From the NCBI GenBank assembly GCA_038049695.1, contig CP142455.1:26511501-26575500 (forward strand): a stretch of 64,000 nucleotides of DNA. The letters are read 5' to 3'. A program made the translations under genes and the position numbers. The stretch is from Cinnamomum chago (taxonomy: Eukaryota; Streptophyta; Magnoliopsida; Laurales; Lauraceae). Positions 45,770-57,269 of this stretch are shown piece by piece (position 1 is the stretch's first letter; the number at the start of each line of letters is the position of its first letter). A model generated the notes under the pieces. The model was given only the letters and a program-made list of their open reading frames with translations, was not told the origin of the DNA and searched no databases.

Positions 45770-48700
45770 TCGAACCAAACATTGCAATTAAGAAGGAAGT
45801 TAAAAAGGAAATCGTGTCTTTCATTTCTAATAGCAGCGAAAAGGTAAGTCTGGTTGATTATTTGAGTTTTTTCGCCACTTTTTTTTCAAGTTTATTTTGT
45901 TTCTCGCGTTCTGTTCGGTCTGATACGACCGAACATATGTCAGAGTGGTCGGCAATTAAATTCCGAACATATATAGAATGCTCGAACATTAAATTCCGAA
46001 TAAATGTACTATGTTTAGAATGTTCGGGAGTTAAATTCCGAACATATGTAGAATGTTCGGCAAGTTATAACCGAACATATACTATATGTTCGGTTATAAT
46101 ATTTCGAACATTCTATTTGATGTACGGTTGTTTATGTTTGAACGGTCCGCAGAAATTCACATTTTCTTTCTCCTCACTGCAGATATCCACAGATGAAAGC
46201 CAAGTTCAATCAGCCTATGTGGCGGGCTTTACAGATGTGTTTACAATTGAAGAAGTAAGACATATTAAATTATAATTTGAATAAATATTCTGTGTTACTA
46301 ATGTCTTATTCAATGGTTATGTGTTCAGATATTTCATAGCCGAGATGCAATGGTGAACTGGGCTCGTGACGTGGGTAAAAGAAACGGTTTTGTCATCGTC
46401 ATAAAGGTATCAAATGCTGCAAGGCCTAGAATAAAAGCTAGAGTTGTCCTCGCATGTGAGAGAAGCGGCTATTTCAAGCATAGTAAGGCTAATGATGAGG
46501 GGCCTTCTAAGAAGAAGATCAAGCAAACATGATCGAAGAAATGTGGATGCCCTTTTACATTAAAGGGTAAAAAGTTGGAAACTTTTTATGATTGGATGTT
46601 GGAAGTTGCATGTGGTGTACATAATCACCCTGCTGCAGAGTATCTAGAGGGTCATTCATTTGCAGGGAGATTAACTGAGGAGGAAACAAGATTGATGATT
46701 GATATGTCTAAGAGCATGGTACGATCGAAAGACATTTTGGTTACGTTAAAACAAAGAAGTGAATTAAATGTAACAACAATTAAGACCATTTACAATGCTC
46801 GTCACAGGCATAGAGTTGTTGAGCGAGGTGGGAGGACACAGATGCAACAACTATTGGGAAAGTTGACAGAGCATAAGTACATTGAGTGCCACAGGAACTG
46901 TGAGGACAGTGACACTATCATTGTTTTGGTTTGGGCTCATCCAAAAAGCATAGAGTTGTTGCGGGCATTTCTTCATGTCTTAATAATGGATTGCACTTAC
47001 AAGACCAACCAGAATCGCATGCCCTTATTAGAGATTGTTGGAGTGACTTCAACAGACATGACTTTCTCTATGTGCTTCGCTTACATTGAAGCTGAACGCG
47101 AAGCGACTATGCATGGGCTTTGAGTGTATTACGTTCTATCATTGGTGAGGATGCTCTTCCTGATTTATTGTGACAGACAAAGAATTATCACTCATGAAAG
47201 CCATCAAAGGTGTATTCCCTATGCAAAGCATTTATTATGCAAATGGCACATAAACAAGAATGTAATACTGAAATGTAAGAAGTTGTTTGAAACAAAGGAA
47301 AAGTGGGATAAATTCACATTGTATTGAAATGTGTTGGTCCATTCCTCCACAGAAGAAGAGTATATTGATAATCTCCGTAAGTTAAATCAAAAGTTCGTAA
47401 CATATCCTTCAGCACTGCAGTACGTGAAGGATATTTAGTTAGATGAATACAAGGAGAGATTTGTCTCAGTGTGGGTGGATAAATGCATGCATTTTGGAAA
47501 TACTACATTAAACAGGTGAGCCTTATACTTTCATTATCCCATAATTGATACTTTATACGTATTTTTAATTTGTTTTTTTGCAAACCAATTAATTTTAATG
47601 TTATTGCTATAGGGCCGAGTCTTCACATGCACAGTTGAAGAGGCAGCTTGGATTATCTCAGGGTACTTTTGAGTCAAATTGGGAAAAAACACATAGCTTG
47701 CTTGAATTACATCATACAAGTATTAAAGCATCATTTGAGAAGAGCAAGACAATCGTGCAACACAGTTTCAAGCCCTCAGAATATAAGGAGCTTCGTGGGA
47801 GCATCTCACGAAATGCAATGGAGAAAATATTGGTAGAAATTAAGAGATCAAGTATGGTTGGAATATATAGGATTGCATGTGGATGTATTATTCGTGCCAC
47901 ACAGGGGTTGCCATGTGCACATGAGGTCGCTACATATGTTTCAGAAGGACGGCCAATTCCCCTTCAATGTATACACCCGCATTAGGCCAAGCTTGACATG
48001 CATCCTTGTACCATTTCGAAGCGGTCAACTCTGGAGTTGGACTGTAAGGCGAAGTTGGGGTCACTTGAACAACGGTTCAATGAATACGATCAAACAAAAA
48101 AACTGCAACTCTTAAAGAAGATGAGGGAGCTGTCAAAGCCAGATAGTACCTTTTTGTTAGAACCCGAAGTTAAAACTCGAACCCGTGGGCGACCACGTAG
48201 TAGGATTGATACATCCACCAGAAGAGAACCAAGTGTTTTTGAGATGGTACAATCTGCACAGGATAGTCACTCACCTGCTCCCACTAGCATTAAGGCATCA
48301 TTGGAACACATACAAAAAAAAAACAAGAAAAACCTAGAGCAGTGAGAAAAAGATTAAGAAATGCCAGTTCATATAGTTCACAGTTCTCAGAAGGATTAAG
48401 GCCTTTTGTACGCCTTATCAAAGATGTTGCAGGCGATGATAATTGTGGGTTTAGAGTGATTGCTGCTTTGATTGGTCATACTGAAGATGGATGGAGACAG
48501 GTTAAGAGAGAACTCTTGCAGGAGCTGCTAGCACATGTGGAAAGTTACAAAGCATTATATGGAATGGAAAACAGAGTGGAAGATCGAATTCATTGAGACA
48601 GTATCATACTTTGAGGATCATCTTTCATATAACCATTGGTTGACTATGCCTGACATGGGGCAACTTATTGCATCTCGTTACAACTTGGTTCTATTTCACT

Positions 48701-49030
48701 TCAGCAAGTCACAGTGTTTGACCTTTCGTCCTATCAGGTCACCACCGTTGCCTATATCTACTCGGTTGGAGATAGCGATATGTCTTGTTAATGAAAACCA
48801 CTTCGTTCAGGTATTGAATTTAAAATTAGATTACTTGTCTACAATACATATGTTAACGTAAATGACATTTATTTATTTCTTTCCTTATTTTTTTTTTTGA
48901 AGGTATTCATGATCCCATGTCATCTTGTTCCACCTATTGCCAATAAATGGAGAGGATTCCATCTTCCTTGCGCGAGCGGTTGGGAATTAGCATGCGAAGA
49001 TTGAATCAGGCGTTTTAAAGAGATTATAAG
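45770..49030 (+). pseudogene. MuDR/FAR1-type transposase fused to an OTU domain, broken
   Basis: Exons with GT..AG borders are visible: to 45842, 46183-46254, from 46329, and from 47614 after an intron. N-terminal FAR1/MuDR DNA-binding part: SRDAMVNWARDVGKRNGFVI and KKCGCPFTLKG. MULE transposase core: LHVLIMDCTYKTN with the catalytic Asp (near 46975) and AYIEAERE. SWIM zinc finger: CGCIIRATQGLPCAHE near 47880. C-terminal OTU cysteine-protease-like domain: GDDNCGFRVIAAL (Cys, near 48443) and NENHFVQV (His, near 48795). Breaks: in-frame TGA at 46530, frameshifts near 47107 and 47165, a stop near 47437, and frameshifts near 48320 and 48570. The catalytic Cys and His of the OTU part are preserved. 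It acts as the element's mobility protein when intact; OTU's role is unknown. Confidence 0.88.
45911..46111. promoter_or_regulatory. GAACAT/ATGTTC motif array, left side of the MULE
   Basis: About nine copies of TCCGAACAT or its complement ATGTTCGG in about 185 bp, in both orientations and often paired as short palindromes (ATGTTCGG..CCGAACAT). It lies in the probable first intron of the transposase gene (between donor GTAAGT at 45843 and acceptor CTGCAG at 46182). The array mirrors the one at 51421-51625. It may be a protein-binding cluster; function is inferred only. Confidence 0.7.
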
Positions 49031-49371
49031 TCAAGATGTAGCCACATGTGAGACCGTCTCATTGGATTGAGAAGATTGTATTTTTTTTCGAACGTTTATT
49101 TAGCCACATGGTTGGCAGAGCTTCATGTATTATCCTGGTGTATGACCACATGTATGGACAACAAATTGAATCAGAAATGCAATTGGGTTATATTCATAAT
49201 TTGTTTTACAACATATTCCAAAATTTGCTAGGAATGCCAACCCACATGACCCATAGTGACAATGAAATCCATATAACCAAAAAAGGCTGACAAATGCCAA
49301 TCCATACAACCCATAAAAATCATTTACATTACATTCTAGTCATGGAACACATGAAATTCACTCATAAATCA

Positions 49372-51357
49372 TCAATTGTCCCTACGGGGCCTTCGTGAGT
49401 AAGAACGAGCAGTCATGTTGGGATGTCGTACCGTGCGCTCCACCTCTTCGATAGACATTCCACGCAGTACATGTGTTGCCTGATCGACTGCAGTGTATAT
49501 ACCATAAGGGTATTCAATCCAACCCTCTGGACCTCTCTCGATGACTGTTTCAAGGATGCTCAGCGCACCTGCATTGTGCTGCAGTTCAATGGATTAATTC
49601 ATGAGTTCTATAATAAAATTAAAAAAAAAGGTTTATAATTTGGTATATTTACCATACCATCTCATAATCAATGTCTGCACTAGACTGCGTAGCTCGAGGA
49701 CTTGGGCGATAATCTGATCGGAGGTTAGGGTTTTGAAGCACTCTCCATGATACTCGTGCGTACCAATCCATGTAATTTGGTACGCAACCAGAAGGACGTC
49801 GAACTGGTGTGCTTCGATTCAACCCAGATAGTAGGTGATCATTCCATCTTTCCCAGACTTGATCAAAATATTGATAAGCAATCTGATATGCTCCTGCTGT
49901 GGGGCCTCGTGCAGCACGAATCGGGGCTAACGGGGCTGATGGAACCGTATGCACCCTACCAAATTGCCTAAGGATCCTATCTGGATGATAGGGCTCAACA
50001 ACGTCCATGCACCTAATACACCTACAGTAGAAGGCGACCTGATTAAATAGATGGTGTTGCCGAATTTCGCAATAAGGATCCCATGTGACCTGCAATGACC
50101 AATAAAATTATGAGAAATTTTCTTATAAATTAAGAATTTGATGTGAATCAATCCAATAACTCATGAACAAGTAAGAACCCTTACCTGGTCTGCACCCATG
50201 CAATCTAGTTGCTCTCGCAGTGCCTGTAGGGGAGCAGCAGTCTCCCTACGAGGGAGCCATCAATGAACTCGGGGCTGATTGATGGTATAGTGAATGTTGG
50301 GAGTTGGAGCCAAATACTCAAAATGCTCATAAATCCACGCCTCTAGCAGTGTAAGATATCCGACAATTTGTTTGACTTCATGACGGGTAGCCAATCCCAA
50401 CTGTCGATACAAGTAAGCCAGAGCAGCGGCATCCCATGCATATGTATGGACACGCTCCAAGTTTGTCAAGAGCGTCAGATATATAATTGGCACATGTGTG
50501 CCACTCTTATCGGTGAACAATGTGCATCCTAATAAATACAGAAGATATGCTCTCACTGCACAATCAATCATGTCCTCTCCATCTTCATCAGATATGTTTG
50601 AGAACCTCCCTTTCAGCCACTCCAATCTTACAGATTGGCCCTGAACCTGCTGCAGCTCATCATTTGCCTCATTTGGATCAACTCCCAAGCAGTCAACAAG
50701 TAGTGAATGAGCATCTTGATATGACATTCTACCATGGTACGTAACAGAACGGCCAGTCACCGGGATCCCAAGTATGGTGGCAACATCATCTAGACTAATG
50801 GACATCTCATCGAACGACATGTGGAAGGTGTTTGTTTCAGGTTGCCACCTTTCCACAAAACAAGATACAAGGATCTTACTAATAGAGCGATATGATGCTG
50901 TGATAAGTAGACTCAAGTTAGATTTAGCTACTAAGTCTCTAAACCTGTCGCTCTCGTTTAAATACCAGTGTGGTATTTTCTGTCCATGGCTCAAACACTT
51001 CAGCGAAACCCGTTCCTGTATTTAAAAAATGGTACATTATTGAAGATTGTATAACTAATGCATTGATCTTGATATAAAAAGTAAAAAGCAAGAACATACC
51101 TGTGAATGCCAAATGTATGCAGCTATGTGTGTGTTGAAACTGGGCAACAAAGAACGATCTTTTGGCTCCGCAGTTATTTTTTGTTCATCGACAGCTTCTT
51201 CTTCATCAAGTTGTTCAACAGGGGCTCCTTCTTCGTTGCCCTCTGCAAAATCATATTCCGGTTCCTCAGCTTCTTCTTCTACCACCTCTTCAATTCTTTG
51301 ACGGCGCCTCCTGTTGGAAGCTGTCGGTCCTACCCTAGAACTGCTTGGCCTATCCAT
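49372..51357 (-). pseudogene. Plant mobile domain (PMD) protein of the MULE, 4 exons, one stop
   Basis: Minus-strand exons 51357-51100, 51015-50185, 50089-49658 and 49578-49372, all phase 0 with GT..AG introns, give about 575 residues. Exon 1 is an acidic, disordered leader (EEVVEEEAEEPEYDFAEG). Exons 2-3 are the PMD domain: ILVSCFVERWQPETNTFHMS, ISLDDVATILGIPVTG, YLLYLLGCTLFTDKSG and a conserved VTWDPY after the intron. The C terminus ends RSYSRRPRRDN. One in-frame TGA (50260-50262) lies where the family has a basic residue; a CGA to TGA change is likely. Otherwise the frame is intact. PMD proteins are known both as transposon passengers and as host nuclear proteins (MAIN/MAIL) needed for silencing and meristem upkeep. 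Confidence 0.88.
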
Positions 51358-51420
51358 TTCTGATGAAACATTGAAAGAAGTGTGTAAAACTACATTAACC
51401 AGTTACTGTTCGACACTGTT

Positions 51421-51625
51421 TGTTCGAACTCTTCATGGAATGTTCGGGTTTTAAGTTATGAACATTCAGTCAGTGTTCGAAACTTAAATTCTGAACATTC
51501 ACAATATGTTCGAATAATCACTTCCGAACATTCAAGATATGTTTGAACATTAAAATCCAAACATTCTTAAAATGATTGGAACTTAAAATCCGAACATATT
51601 CAATATGTTCGAACTTTCAATATCG
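51421..51625. promoter_or_regulatory. GAACAT/ATGTTC motif array, upstream of the PMD gene
   Basis: About eight copies of GAACAT or ATGTTC in about 185 bp, immediately 5' of the PMD start codon (51357). Same core as the left array. Repeats alternate in orientation (AATATGTTCGAA, TTCCGAACATTC). The position fits a promoter-proximal binding cluster. Confidence 0.7.
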
Positions 51626-52140
51626 GACATATCGCGCGGAAAATAAAAAAAAAGGAAGTTTGAATGACTCACTACAGTGCGAATACATAGCAAATATGTT
51701 ATAACATTCAAAACATATGTATCCCTTCAACATATTTTCTTGCAAAATAGTGGATACAAACAACTATTTGCAAAAAAATCACAATGAGTATGGTGGTGAG
51801 CTTACCCTTGATTTAAAGATATCGGTGACGTTGCCTTCTTCGTTGAAAATGACCGCAACAAATTGATTCAAAGACTATGGTTCGGTCCCTTCACTTGCCT
51901 AATCATCAAAATGAATGTGCGACAGATGAATCAAGGGGCTAGAGGAGTTACGGGCGTTACGGGAAGGTGGAGAACGTGTGTGGGTAGAGAGAGGGCAGGT
52001 CTAAATGGCAGGGGTAGTTTGGGTATGTGGATGGGTGCCGAAAGTAAAACTAATAAACATTCAAATGTCATACATGGGTGTAAGAGAAATTCGGTGGGAT
52101 GAGAAATTTTTGTGGTGCCAATAGAAACCCCATTCTTAAA

Positions 52141-53901
52141 ACTCTTGTAAAATTTTACTGCTTGATGTTTGCTCCCCAAAAAATAGGTGATGAAGAGTTT
52201 TTATATGAAACACCCTACATAGTTGCTATGATGTGACTTGAGGGCACTTTTATCCAAAAACAATGCCATGATATATTTAGAAGCATTTTGCCGACCATAT
52301 TTACAAATCCAACTTTCTTCTGTTGAAAATAAGTTTAAGGGGTGTATTTATCAATAAAAATCCCTAAAATCTAAAATCTTGAGAATTGACCTTGGTTATC
52401 CAATAATTATGAAGTTTTTCTAATTACTTAGATCAACTTCTCTTTCTTTCTTAAGCACAAATAAAGATAATCATGTCAAATTAAATCTGCAATCAAGTAC
52501 AGGTTCCTTTTTAATGAGTATTGTGGCATGGGTTTCTTTGACTCTGATATTGGTGCTTTCTGGATAATAAATCCCATCCCAGTCTGTCTACAGTTGCCTT
52601 TTCCTTTCTCGTTCTCCACTAAATGATCCTGACCAACATTTTGGTGGCCCCACAGTGGGGGCCATTTACCAAAAACACATATAATATCAGTAACATTAGT
52701 GTGTTGAGTTGTTGACTTCGGTTGGTAACTATCCTCATGTGCAGAGATTGTGAAAGGACTATAAACAATGAGATTTTTCTTCATGTGGTCGATCGGTTGA
52801 GGGACCTACAACAAGAAGTGGCCACAACTCTCAACTGCATTATAGAGACCAGTTAGGGCAAACATATAATGAAGGATGAGGAGTCACACCATTCCACTTT
52901 TGGGTTTAGCAGTACAAGCACTTTATTTAGCTTTTAAGCCTCGCACATTTTAACACCTAAAATAAACAAAAAGACCTTGGACGACTTGGGCAGATTAATA
53001 TGCATCTTATATATAACTGTGGTTTAGATATTGCCAATATATATATTTTTTGGCCCATTCGTTCATATGAGATTTTAAGATATTGGCATGAATCTACTTT
53101 TAATGGGCCTATTTGCCTATATCTAGAATTTTAAGATATTGGTATGAATCTACTTGTAACTTCTGATTCATATATGCATCACTACACACTGAAGCGTTGT
53201 TGATAGAGGTTTTTTTTTTGGTAGGCAAGAGAGATGCATTAAAAAAACAAAAGAAACGACGAACAACAAAACAACCAAAGCAAAACTAGACTCCCACCCA
53301 TACGAAGTTCAAACTTGATTGCCCACACTTAGCAAGACAGTGGGCAGCAATGCTTTAGTTCATGGGACTTTGAGAGACTTCAGAAAAATCAAAACAACTA
53401 CCAAGGATAACAGCAAAGTCTTATCCCAACTATAACAAGCATATGTAGGTTATTATTTTACTTTTTAAGCTGAAAAATGAAGTAACTCCTATGGCTGACC
53501 CAAAGATATATCTCTAATGTTAAGATTGAGATGAATGTTGGTTAGGTGTAGGGCCATTATCCATACTTTAAATTTGAGGTGTTTTCAAAATTTTTGAACA
53601 AATTGGTGTAATGCATGCCAAGTCAAGGGGTTAGTAGGGTTGGGAAACCTCAGGGTTGAAAAAAAAATAGAGCTTTTTGTATATACCGCCCAAAGGTTTG
53701 TAGGATTTGTAAATAGGCCCTTGTATTTTCATTTTAATACCTTCTGTGTCCCCACAATCAATAGTCTTCTAATCACCCTACGTTTTTAGAGCAAAATGAC
53801 ACTTTCGTCCATCTTTTTTATCCTTGTATTTGAAATTTTAGAAGTTTGGACTCAAAGTTTTTTTATAAAGCATATACCAGTATCAATTGCACTTAGTGGG
53901 A
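52141..53901. other. Spacer between the two MULEs
   Basis: Continues the pre-insertion sequence left of 45436. I find only a LINE-like remnant (53208-53425). The minus-strand open frame at 52476-52784 shows no family signal. Confidence 0.55.
53208..53425 (-). pseudogene. LINE RNase H C-terminal fragment with poly-A
   Basis: On the minus strand, DFAVILGSCFDFSEVSQSPMN and then IAAHCLAKCGQSS with FVWVGV resemble the RNase H tail of plant L1-type non-LTR elements (pattern: N.AAH.LAK). It ends in an A-rich tract (T-run at 53212-53220 on +). There is one stop inside. Short and degenerate. Confidence 0.5.
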
Positions 53902-54479
53902 TAGAATAACGGGAAAACTAGGGGAAAAACCCCCATAGCACACCTTAAGTAAGGAGAGAACTCAACAAGAGTTTAGAGATGGGACCGGTTCTTTGGGTAG
54001 GTTTCTGTATTTTTATTTTTTTTTGTCGTTTAACGATATTGTCGATATCGACCATTATGCGTAAACTCTTTATACATCTCCCTGTGTCTGTATTTCTTTG
54101 TCAGACCATTTTTATCGACTGCAACATGAGCTCTGATGATTTTTCTTCTCAGAAAACACCTCAAAAATTACTAAATTACTCTAAGTGGTGGTTGGATTCC
54201 ATTAAAAGGTTGGTACACACAATAAACACCTTCCTATATTGCATCATCTATTCTAAAATGTCCAGCTTGATTCCTTTTCAGTACTAACTTCTTTTACTGC
54301 CTTAAAACAGTGGTCTTAACCTTTAAAGGAGCCATTTTAAAACTGTACCAATTGTGTAAATGCTTATCTGTATGTAGTTTTGCGTAAAGACTACCATTTG
54401 TGTAGTAAATATCATTTTCGTTTCGAGCTTGGTTAATATCACTTTCGTTTTGGGTTTTTGGGGTTTGAAAATGGGTTTC

Positions 54480-54990
54480 TTTTTTGTAGGCACTGTTTTT
54501 GGGCTGGTTGCTGATGTAAAGCGATTCCATGTAGGCTTGAAGATTGCAGTTATTTTTTGGTCTTGTTGGTGATGTAAATGGGTTGTTCCAGGCTTGAACA
54601 GTGCAGTGCTTTTTTTGGGTTGGTTGCTGATGTAAATGGGTTCTAGGTAGGCTTGAAGAGTGCAGTTACTTTTTGGGCTAGTTGGTGATGTAAACCGGTT
54701 TCATGTAGGCTTGACGATTGTAGTTATTTTTTGGTCTGGTTGGTGATGTAAATGGGTTGTTCAAGGTTTGACCAGTGCAATGTTTTTTTGGGTTGGCTGC
54801 TGATGTAAATGGGTTTCATGTAGGCTTGAAGATTGCAGTTATTTCTTTGTTTGGTTGTTCAAGGCTTGAACAATGCAGTGCTTTTTTGGGTTGGCTGTTG
54901 ATGTAAATGGGCTGGTTGGTGAAGTATATGGGTTGCTTGAACAGATTTTGAACAGTGTAAATGGGATCCATGTAGATTTGAACACAACAA
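54480..54990. repeat. Imperfect tandem array, about 55-65-bp unit, 8 or so copies
   Basis: The unit is roughly GTAGGCTTGAAGATTGCAGT, then a T-run, GGTTGGTTG.TGATGTAAAT and GGGTT. The first copy overlaps the inner end of the left TIR, so the array grew from the TIR edge. Confidence 0.85.
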
Positions 54991-55204
54991 ATTTCACTTT
55001 TTTTAGAGTGTTTTGTTACATTTTGTAAGTATTGGACATCCGTAATGAATGTTGGAATGTGAATGGTGATATAAATAAGTTTTATATAAATTTAGATTGT
55101 TGTATTCAGCAGTTGCTCCATGGTGTTGTGCTTAAGTATTTCCTTTCACCATAAGTTGGGTAAAGCACTGTATGTTGGGTTCACACTTATTTTTAAACAT
55201 GACC

Positions 55205-55775
55205 TTGCAAACTCGTTCGATATCGATAAATTAAAGTTGTCGATATCGACAATTTTTATATATTCCTATAGCTACTGACTTATAACTTTTAATTCATCCC
55301 ACTCATGAAACTAGTTGATATCGACAATTTTTATCTATTCCAGCGGCTACTGACTTACAATTTTTAATTTATCCCATTGAAGAAACTAGTCGATACCGAC
55401 AGGTTAAAGTTGTCGATATCGACAATTTTTATCTATTCCAACAGCTACTAACTTACAACTTTTAATTCATCCCACCGACGAAACTAGTCAATACCGACAG
55501 ATTAAAGTTGTCGATATCGATAATTTTTATCTATTCTAGCAGCTACTGACTTACAACTTTTAATTCATCAAATTGAAGAAACTAGTCGATACCGACAGGT
55601 TAAAGTTGTCGATATCGACAATTTTTATCTATTCCAACAACTACTAACTTACAACTTTTAATTCATCCTACTGACGAAACTAGTCGATACCGATAGATTA
55701 AAGTTGTTGATATCGACAATTTTTATCTACTTCAGCAGCTAGCCAGCTACTGACTTACAACTTTTAATTCATCCC
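55205..55775. repeat. Tandem array, about 98-bp unit x6, with GTCGATATCGAC palindrome
   Basis: Each unit has GAAACTAGTCGATACCGACA, then TTAAAGTTGTCGATATCGAC, AATTTTTATCTATTCC and CTTACAACTTTTAATTCATC. The 12-bp palindrome GTCGATATCGAC recurs about once per unit and is also present in the left TIR (near 54041); a decayed form is in the right TIR (near 59161). It lies between the arrays and the PMD relic. Confidence 0.88.
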
Positions 55776-56734
55776 ACAACACTTCAAGAAAGCATGTGGG
55801 AATGACAGCAACAACATCACACACCTTCTTGCAACAAAAGGTAAACAACTCCTTCATTAATCCACCTCAAACATAGCAAAAAACCCACCACCATCCCTTC
55901 TTCTCCTTTGGCAGCCGCTGACAACCTGCTAGTCACTCCTTTATCAATCCCAACTCGCTGTCTTTTAGACCTCCTGGCATTGGTTTCTCAGCCCAAAATA
56001 ACTCTCCCCATTTCAATCCTAGTTACTGTCATACAAATTGCAAGTTCTTTTTCAAGGAATTACTCTCAGCTGCAGATGCATAACAATCATACAGGTACCA
56101 TCAATGAAAATGTACATGATGCTCTCAACTCAGAGAACATGAAGCAATATACCAAGTGGAACCCCAACATGTGCATTCATTATACCTGTGGAACCCTAAC
56201 ATGTATTCAACCATTCTATATACAATCTTCTAACAGTAAAGAAAAAAAACCAGAATGAGACAAAGTATACATTCTCCAACAAAAGGATTTTATATACAAG
56301 TATAATTCATTATGCACAATGGCAAAACGAGGCAAAGTATAAGTCTATCAACCTGATAAACTGATAAAACACCATATCAAAGCCAATATTGCAAATTTCC
56401 ATTAAAAAAGTACAACCAAATAGAAGCCCCATAAGCACCATCCAACACAAAAAAGGAAAAAAAAATAAAAAATCTCTTTCCTGTGCTCCACTCTTTGTTG
56501 GAAATCACCATCAAAGCAGTCATGGGAAGTCACTCAAGTCAGCCAGACCCAGTCTGTTAGCATTCAACTGCCAGCTCCTTTTGAATATCTCTATAACAAT
56601 TTTGCTGCAAAAGTAGGGGATATCTTCTTGAGTGAAGTTGATGCTACGACAGTGCACATAGTGTTCCGTGAAAGCCATTGTAAATATTCCACAGTCTCCC
56701 TGGGAACTCCTGACATACTGATTGCACTAGCCTC

Positions 56735-57040
56735 CCCGGGAAAGTTCGACCCGTTACTCGGGCCCCATCAATAGGTGGGCCGTATATATAAGCAACGTCC
56801 TCCTATGTTATAGTTGATTCTCCGGATGTAAAATGAAACATATTTGTATCAGGACACCACCTCTCTACCAATGTCGTGATTAACACCTGATTTATGACCA
56901 TACGACTTATCTCTGCCAAATGATGGAGACCCGTTTGCCTCACGTATTCCTTTTGGGTTTTTGTAAGCCCCCATATTATTGCGTCCGGGTTTGTTAGGAT
57001 GCACCTGAGGCGACCGAATTCCTGCTAGTATCAAGTATTA
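56735..57040 (-). pseudogene. PMD gene relic of the second MULE
   Basis: On the minus strand: LRCILTNPDAIIWGLTK, then EYVRQTGLHHLAEIS, LITTLVERWCPDTNMFHFTS, ITxEDVAYIYGPPIDGARVTG (x = stop near 56804). The ERW.P[DE]T..FH and EDV....G.PI.G patterns match the PMD at 49372-51357 (ERWQPETNTFH, DDVATILGIPVTG). At least one stop is present, and the rest of the domain is lost or unrecognisable. Confidence 0.8.
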
Positions 57041-57269
57041 CAAGAATAGTTAGGAATCATACACTAAAAGGAAACACAAGGAAGATTGATCAAATCAATT
57101 ATGAAAGTCTATATGTAATTACAATATACCTCTCCCCGACGAATTCCTTTCGATATATGGTTTTGTTAATTATATAGGAGAACTTTCGGAGCCTCGGTGG
57201 GTTGTTCTTTGTTTGTCTACAAAGTAACAAACATAACAATTATTACAGGAGTGTGATATTCTCTTACAA

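Larger units (their letters stand above)
45445..52131. mobile_element. MULE carrying transposase-OTU and PMD genes, perfect 9-bp TSD
   Basis: Target duplication ATTCTTAAA at 45436-45444 and 52132-52140. Terminal inverted repeats of about 35-40 bp: left GGAGGGTTCTATTAGCACCA and right (reversed) GGGGTTTCTATTGGCACCAC, both continuing into CAAAAATT.CTC..CCACC. It contains two converging genes, a transposase (+) and a PMD gene (-), each starting near one end, as mudrA and mudrB do in maize MuDR. GAACAT motif arrays lie near both ends. The perfect duplication implies fairly recent insertion, although both genes have breaks. Confidence 0.95.

Noticed and set aside
46020..46111. ATGTTCGG..CCGAACAT palindromes read as a terminator or riboswitch
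   Set aside because: They recur as an array at both element ends; plant nuclear DNA has no reason for a bacterial-type terminator here.
55205..55775. Regularly spaced repeats resembling a CRISPR array
   Set aside because: The whole unit, including would-be spacers, repeats, and the setting is a plant MULE; it is a tandem array.
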